Below are positions 21,617-31,569 of a stretch of DNA of 64,000 bases, in pieces (the stretch's first letter is position 1; each line of letters opens with the position of its first letter). Below the pieces are notes generated by a model. That model was not told the origin of the DNA and made no database searches. It saw nothing but the letters and a program-made list of their open reading frames with translations. The position numbers were made by a program, and so were the translations under genes. Origin of the DNA: Ceratodon purpureus (Eukaryota > Streptophyta > Bryopsida > Pseudoditrichales > Ditrichaceae); NCBI GenBank assembly GCA_014871385.1, contig CM026421.1, positions 10,785,644 to 10,849,643 on the forward strand, given 5' to 3'.

Positions 21617-24570
21617 TTAATTTGATTAGGAGTATATTGACAAGGGTTTATGAGCCCAGGTGTGACTAGAGAAGTTTTCAAATTTAGTAATGTGGTTTTA
21701 ACTGCAATCTAAACAAGACTTCATGCTTTGAATCCAAGCAGCTTCGGAGCATCTGTGACAGTGGGCTAAAATCTAGACTTGCTAGATGATTTTATATGGA
21801 AACAATATTTGATACTTAGTTTCTACAGAGATTGACAGACGCATTCAAGTAAACATAGGGATTTTTTTAGAGTACATAGTTTAGAGAGTATTTCTCCCCC
21901 ATTGGGATCGATAATATTTAGTTGCTTACATCATTCTTTCCGCTTCTGCGTGGCATGGACAAAGAAAAGCTTCAGCTCAAATGTATGCCTCTTTTTTAAT
22001 TACAAAAAGTTGACTCAGTGCTGATACACATTTGTATTGAATTAGCAGTTAAATTTTGGTTTATCTTTGATGAGAGATGCGAATGAATTGCCTAGTATCA
22101 TGAAGCACTAGTGAATAGAAAGCATCATCAGAACTTCAGAGTATATATACATTGGGTCCTGTTGGTTGCGGCGTTGGTGAACACTGTCACCTTTAACAGA
22201 CTTTGCAATTTTAAGGCCAAGCTAGAAACTCCTCGTCCAGTCTCGAAGCGAGCTCTTCACGATGAAGTTCTTGGTATTCTTGACCTGGTTGAAGGATATC
22301 AAAAGAATGAACCTTGACAGACAGAGAAAGACTACAGTAAAGCTAGAACACAACGTTAAAACTCTACAATACGGTTTTTGTAATCCAGAGTCTTGCAAGT
22401 TCAGCATAACTAATGACGTATAAAGAGAGTCGGAAGCAGATCAGATTCATGAAGCTCCTTGTCTTGATGGTTTGGTTACAGTTTTGAATTACGAGCAATA
22501 AAATTCCAGGATAATTTGCAGCTCATACAACTTCTCTAGCCTTGGATTACATTCTCTGCTGGTAAATTTTCAATTAAACCGCAAACATTAGTATCATTGA
22601 TAATTGGCAATTCTGGTAGGTTCACTTCATGAGAATTGATTACCTGGTCTTCAGGCACAGATTCTGAAGCATGTGAATTAACGTCTGTTTTCATGGCTTC
22701 AAGCTTCCCTTTCCCTCCCATCAAATTTTTGGATGGCAATTCCTGTGGCTACATGAAACCGGCCTGGCTCTTCATATTCACCAATTAATCCACGAAAGGT
22801 CAACAAACCAATGAGCTGGCTTCCAAGGAACAGGATTAATCACCAAGGGGCAACTACAGCCCGGACCAACAGTATGACCGACTCATCAAATTCGACAAGA
22901 ATTAGGGTGGATATGGTAATCGGTGTCGCAGGGAGGGTTTGAAGGTTACCTTGATTAGGAGTGTTCACGAAGTTGGTAGTAGTGTGGTCTGAGTTGTCCT
23001 CCCCGCGGCTGTATCTGGCCGCGGTGGTATTGTATCCATCAATTTTTTTGCTATTGAACTCGTGTTGATTTGTTCTAAAAAAAAGGGCCACTACTGTTAT
23101 GGATTACACCGACTCACCATTCTTGCATCCCTAGCATGTGTTCAACCATGATTCAAGCTGGGGTGGTACGTGAATCCTTCATGTTGGCGTCAACAAAACG
23201 TTATGGATTCTTAAGTGAATTAGTTCCGTGCAACCGCTGAAACTTAAGAAACCAGCTAGCGAGGTACTATCAGCTTGCCGATGACACGTGCTGAGCTACA
23301 ACTAGTCTGGTGTTACTTCCCAGTGCAGAATAATTGTACCAAGATCCTCATTGCAATTTTGTAATCAATCCACTTGTAGCCGAGATTATGCCTTGGCTTT
23401 AGCTAAGTCCATCGGTTACTGCACAACAACGTGACACCTTGTCGACAATATAGTATTGGGGAAGCGACAATCATACACGTTCTTTAACAAATTCTTCTAC
23501 AGTTCTTGTACTCTGTACCTGGATCAGAAACCGGATCAAAATACATTAAACGAGCAATGACAGCTTGCGGAACCACAGCTCTCAAGGTTTGAAATTATCC
23601 CGCCGAAGCCTCTATTCGCTGATGAAACAATCAATAGTTTTTTTGCAAGCTCATCAGGTCATCGCACTGTCCCATCTCAAGTGTATTAACATCGTTGTCA
23701 CTGTGTATCGTGGTCATCTGGCTCCACCCTCACTTGCTTGAACAATTGGTGTCCTATACGCAATGCTCCGATTCTTGCAATGTATCCTGTTGCTGTTTAT
23801 TCAAAAGAGGTAATAGATATAAAAATGCATACCACCGTACAAGGCTACCCCACTTGCACATTCACGTACTACAGTTCCTCGTAGGTTTATTCATTTTTAG
23901 TTATCGCACGAGATAAGTCCATGAAATTTACTATGTTTGATGTTGATTAAATTTTGGTAAAACTGGTAATTATACACGGAAGGTACTGCCCTTGCAGTCA
24001 ATCGTAGCTTTAATTAGTTCGGAAAATCCTCAAAATTTTACAGCTTCACTGAACCAGGTGATGAAACAAGAAACATGTCGGCAATTGGACGAACTCTGTG
24101 GACTACAGTAGATCGTGGAAGAAGGGATTGGTAACACGTGCAAACAGGAAACGCCGACAAGTAAATTACGGTAGCGAATTGGTGTTTTTGGATTAATGGT
24201 AATCGGTAATTTAGATAGTCTCCTCTACATGGGGACTTTGGACGTGTGCGGCCTCCCGCGCAGCCAATTCTCTTACTCCCTTCATCAAATTTATTTTTGT
24301 AACATCTCCACTAGGATGATATTAGGTTCAAGGTTTGCTATATAGGCGTAACATGCATATCACATTCTCATGTCAAGGTCGTCGTTTCCTTGTCATCGTC
24401 TCCAGCTTGTGGGTGATGCTGCATGGACCAACACTGTGATTGATCAAACCTCCGTTTCTAATCAGTGCTTTATCAGTCGTTTTTCACTAAACCAGTTCAA
24501 GATAAGTCACCGATCTCGATCGCTATTCTCTTTTCGGGTCACCCCTTATCAAATTTGAATTCGGTTCAAG
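21617..24570. other. Intergenic, no supported gene
   Basis: The stretch starts with the phytocyanin 3' UTR. Short ORFs on both strands (for example 22536-22739 on the minus strand) show no domain and no splice partners that I could find. The last ~250 bp hold the peroxidase promoter, including a TATATA at 24339-24344. Confidence 0.5.
24339..24344 (+). promoter_or_regulatory. Candidate TATA box of the peroxidase gene
   Basis: The string gctatatagg lies 227 bp before the ATG at 24571. This would leave a leader of about 195 bp with no need for a leader intron. Confidence 0.4.
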
Positions 24571-26111
24571 ATGAAGACAGCGGTGACGATAGGTTTGATG
24601 ATCTGTGGCTTGTTAGCCATGACAATGCTGGAAGGCTCAGTTGCTGAGCAATGTCCATTTGGCCATGCTACAGGCGGGGGGCGGAAGTTGCAGCAAGTGC
24701 AAGGTCCAACGCCTGCACCCATGACGGCTCCTGCACCTGCTTTGGTCCAGACTCCAGCGTTGTCGCCGCTGCCTAACTCGCATCTCACGGGCCCAGACGT
24801 GCAAGGCAAGCCGCCGCTCTACTTCGGCTTCTACGATACCACATGCCCTTCGTTTCCAGCCATTGTGAAGCGGCAGGTGGCATCCGCCATCGCAGCGGAC
24901 TCGCTCACCCCAGCGCAACTGCTGCGTCTATTCTTCCACGACTGCTTCGTCATGGGATGCGATGCGTCGCTCTTATTAAAGTCCACGGTGTCGAACCTGG
25001 CAGAGCAGGACCACCCCAATAATTTCACTGTGGGGAAGTACTCAGTGATCGATGCCATCAAGGCAGAGCTAGAGACGGCCTGTCCAGGCGTTGTCTCTTG
25101 TGCCGACATACTGGGTGCCGCTGCCGCCGAAGCTGTAGAACAGGTATTGCTACTACAATCTCACATTCTTTAGAGTAGTCATGGTCGATGTCCTTTTCTC
25201 GGTATCCATACCTGATCTTAGATTTTCGTTCCAGAGGTGATAACATGCGACATCTGAGCCTGACGATTATCGTCGAATAACATGATCCTTGTTCATGACA
25301 GGCGGGAGGACCTCACATCGACTTGGCATACGGAAGAAGAGACGGCCTGGACTCGTTTGCGCCTGCTGCCAAGACTAACTTGCCAGGCAGTACACTTCAA
25401 GTGGAGGGACTCATTGAGAATTTCGCAAACGTTGGACTTAACCTCACCGATGTGATTGTCCTCTCAGGTAGTCCAACTCTCTATCATTCCATCGTCCAAT
25501 AAGTTCTACATCTCAACCCTATCAACGCTTCGATGGCACTGAACTGCAGACATGAAGAAAACATCTAACACTAAAAACCTGCGTTCGATCTTTCAGGTGG
25601 TCACACGATCGGCCAAGCGCGCTGCTCGACATTCGCCGACAGATTCTCCCCGACGGCGCCCAATCCGTTCCCAGACACAGCGTTCGGGTCCGCGGTGGAG
25701 TCGTACTGCGCGGAAGGGAACACAGTCGGCCTGGACCGAAGGATGTCCCTCGACGCCAACACCACCACCGCCTTCGACAACGGCTACTTCCAAAGCCTAG
25801 TAAACGGGCGCGGTATCCTGACCTCCGACGACGTCCTATTCAAGGACCCGCAGACGAAGGCGACGGTGACTCTGTTTGCGAATGATCAGAAGGCGTTCTT
25901 CGATGCATTCCAGGAGTCATTCCGCAAGATGGGACGTATCAATGTGCTGACTGGCACGGAGGGCCAGATCCGCACGCAGTGCTCGATCCGCAGGCCCATC
26001 GACTTGACCCTCAATCCCAATGCCAACACCGACTTCGCTCAGAGCCAAGACCAAGTCTGCGTTCCTGCAAGTTGTCCCACACCGCCGACATGCAAAGGCA
26101 CCCAGCAGTGA
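24571..26111 (+). CDS. Secretory class III peroxidase with N- and C-terminal extensions
   Basis: Exons are 24571..25143, 25302..25467 and 25597..26111, giving 417 residues. The enzyme would use H2O2 to oxidise phenolics in the cell wall. A signal peptide covers residues 1 to about 25. The haem-peroxidase domain begins near residue 84 (YFGFYDTTCP). Distal Arg119 and His123 (LLRLFFHDCF) and proximal His249 (SGGHTIGQARC) are present. So are the calcium-site string GCDASLLL and eight Cys in the usual disulfide positions. Unusual parts are about 55 Pro/Ala-rich residues between signal and domain (QGPTPAPMTAPAPALVQ) and a tail with three more Cys (VCVPASCPTPPTCKG). The N-terminal extension also has one extra Cys. 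Typical members are about 320-350 residues. The two introns are at common positions for the family. Confidence 0.93.
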
Positions 26112-26798
26112 GATCGATCGACCAGCTTTGGTTCGGGGAATCAGTCACATACATTTTAGATACATTTGATTATTGTAGACGTTAGACTAGTTATCATCAA
26201 GTTTCAAACAGCTAGGCTCGAACTGGGATTGATTATTTATCTAGAAACTTGTACACTTGGAAGTTGGAATGATGATCTTGTGATGATTGTGAGGATGGTT
26301 CTAGCTTTCTAGATTCGGAAGCGTCATGGTAGAAGAAGATTCAAGAGTAGGGTAGTTTAGGTTGTGATCATGGATTGCACATTTATTGCATCTGTGACAA
26401 GAAACATGAGTTTTTTTGGTTCTGAAGACAGTGATTCATTGAAAGCATCATGCTTTTGATATTGAAGATATGTGGAATCAGTTACGAATAACTTTGAAGT
26501 ACCACTTATTCGTATTGCACTTCGAGTGAATTCTTTTGTGCATTGCTCTTCAGTGAAATATTTCTACATTCCACAGCACCGGAGGAGTAATGGACACTAG
26601 AGTGATTTCAAGTAATTTTCAACTTGCTACTGTTGGATCAGAAATGGTCCAAATCACAAACTGCTAAGTGAATTACCTAGTTAATACCGTGGTTTACTTT
26701 TGAGATGATCATACCAAGTTGTTAGAACAAAGTTGTGAAATTCAAACAACAGTAGAACTTTTATGACACAAAATGTATCATGAAGTGCTGTCAGATTT

Positions 26799-26973
26799 CA
26801 CTAGTAGAAAAGACCTACAAGTTTACAACATCAAACAGTGATCAATTACACCATTTTTTTTTTATTTATTTTTTTTTTTTTTTATTTTTAATTTTTTTTT
26901 TTTGTTGTTGTGTCATTGTTAGTCACTGCTTCGTGTTCATCTTTGGTGTAGTTGTAGGCCTTTTCTACTAATG
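26799..26973. mobile_element. CACTA-type MITE (175 bp)
   Basis: The left end cactagtagaaaagaccta is matched by the right end, whose reverse complement is cattagtagaaaaggccta. These are imperfect inverted repeats of about 22 bp. A TTT lies on each side (26796-26798 and 26974-26976), the 3-bp target duplication expected for CACTA. The interior is A/T-rich and non-coding, with long T runs. Confidence 0.72.
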
Positions 26974-27537
26974 TTTATTACTTGGTATGATTTTCATATG
27001 AAAACAAGTATAAAAACTTGAAAAGATATGTAATAAGTTTATCTTAAAGGACTCTATATCACCATCTTTTTTTGGCAATTGAGTGAATTTAGCCAATTCT
27101 TCTTTTGTGTTTGATTCTAATCATTTAATTATGAGTTTTATTTAAGAATTGAATTAGAACTCTTTTTGTGTTTATAACAAGTTATATGACGTACAAATCT
27201 ATCACTAAATCCCAGTTTAATCTTGCATTGCAAGTTACTATAAGAGAGGACTTTTAATTGTTTTTGATATATTAACTATTGTAGTATTGAATGGCAAGCT
27301 TCATTGTGAACTATATAAGCATTATAGACATTGGAAATCATTGAATAAAGTCCAAGACAGATGATTTAGGGCCAAACAAAAAAGATGAACTAGATAAAAT
27401 TAGTCCATTGTTAGTGAATGATGTTGATATGGAATCCCTTGAAGTTCTTAGTGTTAAAATGTTTATAATATATAATTAAAATTGATGCAAACAAAATTTT
27501 TTAGAAGTTAGAACATTATATGTCATAAAGACATTTA

Positions 27538-27678
27538 CACTAGTAGAAATATGGTCTTTAAGGACTCGTCCGTAATGACTTAAATGGTCCAAAATGACTC
27601 AAATTGAGTGAAAATGAATCATTTTGGACCATTTAAGTCATTACGGACGCGTCCTTAAGGACCATATTTCTACTAGTG
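27538..27678. mobile_element. CACTA-type MITE (141 bp, near-perfect hairpin)
   Basis: The element begins cactagtagaaatatggtc and ends with its reverse complement. The two arms of about 65 bp differ at only a few positions and meet at about 27605. TTA flanks both ends (27535-27537 and 27679-27681), which fits a 3-bp target duplication. The CACTAGTAGAAA ends are those of plant CACTA (En/Spm) elements. There is no coding capacity. Confidence 0.85.
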
Positions 27679-28369
27679 TTATTATTGTATGATTTCATAA
27701 ACTTGTTTTATGAGAATTTTATCATATTAAAGTAAACAATCAACTTTCTAAAACATTATGTAATTTGTGATTTAAACCATATTAATGCTATAGTAATAAG
27801 TTGAAAATTTGAGTCATATGATCACTATAGTGAAGGTAGATAGACTAATGCTTTATTTAAGTTTATTGTATATAATATTCATACTAAGCTTTCATATCTT
27901 AGAATGCAACTCTTCTGAATTATTGTTATGGCAATGATCCATGTATTAATAATTTAATACTCAATATAATATGGATTTTATTTATTTCATTTCCCGATAT
28001 TTTTTTTAAAAATAAAGAACAAAAAGACTTCTGAATTATATAAAAATTTAATAATAGATTATGATTCAAATAACACCACATTACATTCTCATTTGACGAT
28101 GTTTGAAAAAAGAATATTTTACATAGATGGTACACTATAGAATGTACACTTTACAAAATATTAATTATTTCGATTCACATCAAAAATGGACATCAACTTG
28201 TGTAATTAAAGATCGTCATCAATAAGATAAAAATATAAGACAATTCAATGTAGGCCTAAACCTTACGTTAATCTAACAATATAACTCCATCCATTACTCA
28301 AATTTCAAAATTTTCTAGAATTGAATAAAAATGATTATATTTTTATACACTTGATGATAATAATAATAC

Positions 28370-28473
28370 AATCCATCTCTACGATCCATCTCTACGATCC
28401 ATCTCTACGATCCATCTCTACGATCCATCTCTACGATCCATCTCTACAATCCATCTCTACGATCCATCTCTAT
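28370..28473 (+). repeat. 13-bp minisatellite, 8 copies
   Basis: Eight head-to-tail copies of gatccatctctac. Copies 1 and 7 start with a instead of g, and copy 8 ends in t. The remaining copies are identical, so the array is young or homogenised. Confidence 0.95.
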
Positions 28474-28975
28474 ACTTTGACTTAACTGGACAAATTATTA
28501 AAATCTCAAAAGTCTTTAGAAATGAATAAGTGTAATGTTGTAAATCTAAACACCACACTTAAGGATCAACAATAGATATATTGTGTTATTTAGACTTATA
28601 CAAAATTCACAACATCTTCATGTAGTGTTCAAATAATAGAGTTATTTATACTAGTCTTACATCTAATATTCATTTGGATAATATAGATTTTAATTAAATA
28701 TAATCCTATTTTATCATTTTAAATAGCAGATAGACATAGAACAACTTGATGGTCTCTACATTCTTTATGTAAAAGCTTGGTGGTCTTAAAAATCAACAAA
28801 AACTAATTTTCAAAGATAGAATGACAACAAAATTAATTTTCCTTAAATTCCTATACAACCAATATAATAAAACCACCAAACTCTTCTGTGCCTCCCAACT
28901 ATTTGGAGTAAAAATAATATCACAACAAACCAAAATAATACTTTTTCCTCAAAATGGTATTATTGGGAAACAAAA

Positions 28976-29047
28976 AGGTCCCGGCGAGATTTGAACTCGC
29001 GTTACTGGATTCAGAGTCCAATGTCCTGACCGCTAGACTACGGGACC
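28976..29047 (-). tRNA. tRNA-Gln (anticodon CTG)
   Basis: The minus strand folds as a complete 72-nt cloverleaf. The acceptor GGTCCCG pairs with CGGGACC. The D arm contains the A box (TAGTCTAGCGG), the anticodon arm is TTGGACTCTGAATCCAG, and the T arm contains GAGTTCAAATCTC. The anticodon CTG reads CAG (Gln). A run of five T (plus-strand aaaaa, 28972-28976) begins at the last base of the tRNA and can serve as the pol III terminator. No intron is present. Confidence 0.95.
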
Positions 29048-29593
29048 GAAGGAATATTCCAGAATATTCCAAGTCGAGGCCCGGCTCGATACGAACTGCG
29101 GTTCTCATACTGAACCTGTTCCATTGTAATTTCCGACGGTCACAACCCAAACCCGTTGTCTTACCATAAACCATATCATCTACACATTACGCAGATTTCA
29201 GAAACGCGAGTGAACCCGTTTGATAGATATTGATAATTTAGGGTTTGGGGCTCTGTCTCTCTCGGCCCGGTTTGCCTGCAAGTGAGTCTCGTGTGTTGCG
29301 AGGGCAGTGACGATCGTTGTCGACGCTTAGCCTGGCTATGGCGATGGAGCTATTGCCGCTGCAACCCCAATGACATCGCCATTTGGAGTGCAGGACACGT
29401 CTCTTTTACTTGAGGAATTCGGAGTTTATTGTGCAGCTTCCGAGGCAGCTTCTATGGACTAGCTCGAGGAGGGTATGATGTTGGTCGGAGGTGAGGTTTG
29501 CGTGGTGGGAGGAGGAAGTGAAGAGTAGAAAATAGTGAGTTCGGACGTGCTGAAAAGAAACCGTTTTTGGCGGGTTGGGTGGTGGACGAGGCC
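29048..29593. other. Promoter and leader region of SWC6
   Basis: No coding gene is seen. It holds a heat-shock-element-like motif (29052-29069), a tRNA-like relic on the minus strand (about 29085-29175) and the probable SWC6 leader. Confidence 0.5.
29052..29069. promoter_or_regulatory. Heat-shock-element-like motif
   Basis: The plus strand reads gaatattccagaatattc, a perfect GAAnnTTCnnGAAnnTTC array of four alternating units, as bound by heat-shock factors. It lies between the tRNA-Gln gene and the SWC6 start (about 540 bp upstream of the ATG). It may instead be a chance tandem copy of the 10-mer gaatattcca. Confidence 0.45.
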
Positions 29594-31132
29594 ATGGAGG
29601 ATCATGGCGAGGGAGGAGCGGCTCGGAGAGCGTCCAGCCGGGTTCGCAAGGTGGCGCCCAAGGTGGGAGCTGCGCTTCAGGACAGCAATGTGCGCGCACA
29701 GGTATTATTTAAAATTCTTCAGAGGAGGATCGTTTTGGGAGTGGTTTAGGGTTTTGGGGTTTGGCTGAGAGCACACAGTCGTCGCGGGCAGTGTGAGCCT
29801 TCCGCAGTGATTTTCTCAGCTACTTGACTTTTTTGATTCGGCTTCGAGAGAACAGTCTTCTGTTACTCTGACTATTCGCAGCGGGATGTACTCGCGGCTG
29901 CTCTTGCCTGTGCTTAACAGCATGATTAGTATCGCCATAGCTCATATTGGATCATTCGTAGGTTTGTCTTAGTGATGATGTTTCAACATCCATGTGGGCC
30001 GTAAACGAGTCTAGTAGCACTTACTCTTAGGAATGAATATCTTTTGGTGTGGGAAGGTGGAGAGCTGAACTGAAGCATTGCAGGTTGCAGCAGCTCGTCT
30101 GGAAGCTTTGGAGAAGGACACTGTAGTGTATGATGCAGTCGACGTTGACGATGATGACGAAGCATCTATGGACGAGGACGAAAGTAAGTCAGAGTATGTT
30201 TATATTATCTTTTCTTGTATTGCAGCCGGAGATTTTTCTGTGATTCGATTCTATATGTTCCCTTTTCAGAATTTTTTTTGCCTGCTGTGCTATCAGTGTA
30301 TAGCTCTTATGTCAAGCATAATCATGTTTTACCCGCTCTACTGTTTTATGAATATTTGGAATCTAAATCGTTGTGGTGAGCCTGGAGCAGTGGCGTCAGT
30401 GAGTGACACCTTATTTCATAGCTGTGAGTCTAGTGTATCAGTGTCTTGTGATGTTTATCAAGCTAACTTGATGCTGTATCAATGGTGCAATGTATTCCAG
30501 GGCCTACGCAGAAGAAGACACCCAAGGGATCTAAACGAAAAACTAGGCAAGCTAGAGCACTAGAGCAAGTTGCCTCAACTAAGAAGGCTCCGAGAGGCTT
30601 CTTAGACTTATTGCAAGAGGTACGATCTACTCTATACCTCCGCATCAGTCATTCACCTGTTCCATCTTGTACGAATTCTTAACTAATTTTTAAAATCTTG
30701 TTTCTTTGAACCGTTTTTGCATCCTATTTACCTATAGTACGTTACGTGACCCAAAATCAGGGTGCATATGAATACTTCTGTTGCTGTCAAACCTTATATC
30801 GTTCCTCCAAGCATGTTATAATGTCCCTTACGTTGAGTAGGTCGTGTGCAACCAGTAGCTCAATTTCTATGTACTGAAGTTCTGGGATTAGAGATCCAAC
30901 TAATATAGAGAGTTTTGATGATATACAGGCCAACTTGGAGTCATTACCACCCAATGCACCTTCTTACTTACGTGCAGCAGTTGGACCTCCTAGTGTGGGT
31001 GCACGCCGACATTTCTGCAGTGTTTGTGGCTACATTGCCCCATACACATGTCCTCGGTGTGGTGCACGGTTTTGCTGCTCTCGGTGTCAAACATTGCATA
31101 CTGACACTCGTTGTCAAAAGTTTTTAGCGTAG
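29594..31132 (+). CDS. SWC6: SWR1 chromatin-remodelling complex subunit 6, HIT zinc finger
   Basis: Exons are 29594..29701, 30084..30183, 30501..30619 and 30929..31132 (TAG), giving 176 residues. The protein matches plant SWC6/SEF along its length: an N-terminal basic part (RVRKVAPKVGAAL), VAAARLEALEKD, an acidic run (DVDDDDEASMDEDE), KGSKRKTRQARALEQ, FLDLLQEANLESLP, AAVGPP, then the HIT-type zinc finger with FCSVCGYIAPYTCPRCG and RFCCSRCQTLHTDTRC. In Arabidopsis this nuclear protein is part of the SWR1 complex that deposits histone H2A.Z and is needed to restrain flowering through FLC. The chosen ATG gives the expected N-terminus. The upstream frame lacks an ATG. Confidence 0.95.
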
Positions 31133-31569
31133 TTCCTCGCACCATTGTGAAACCGTGGGTCACAGTATATTTCTACTTGGCCTTGTAGATTACTTTTTAT
31201 ACAAGTGCGATTGTCTCATTAGTTAGTTGAGACAGTGAATTAGGCAAACTTCACTCGCACAACATGGTCTGCTAAATGGTAGTGACTATTGTAATTATCT
31301 ACTCGGGGATCTCACCCTTTTGTTATCAAAAGAGTATTTTTAATTGCAAGGCATCTTGTCATGTTCGCAGCGTGTTGTATACTTTCATGTGCTCCTTTGT
31401 TGTTTTATGTTCTATTGGAGGGTGGTAACATTTTTAATCAGGTTTAGCATGGTTACAAACGAGTATTCGCATGCTGGAAGTTTGGATTGGTGAAGGGGGA
31501 ACCTTTCTCTTTAGGTGCATGAGACAGATGACGACAGAGATATGAGAATTGAGTTTCAAAGTCAGGGAC
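31133..31569. other. Convergent 3' ends of SWC6 and the MFS gene
   Basis: A short tail-to-tail spacer that must hold the two 3' UTRs and polyadenylation sites. No other feature is seen. Confidence 0.6.

Larger units (their letters stand above)
26112..28975. other. AT-rich intergenic DNA with MITEs
   Basis: No gene is seen. The stretch holds the peroxidase 3' UTR, two CACTA-type MITEs (26799-26973 and 27538-27678), a T-rich tract (about 26855-26905) inside the first MITE, and a 13-bp minisatellite (28370-28473). Confidence 0.65.

Noticed and set aside
22536-22739. 67-codon ORF on the minus strand with protein-like composition
   Set aside because: No recognisable motif, no upstream or downstream exon that extends it. 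Kept as intergenic.
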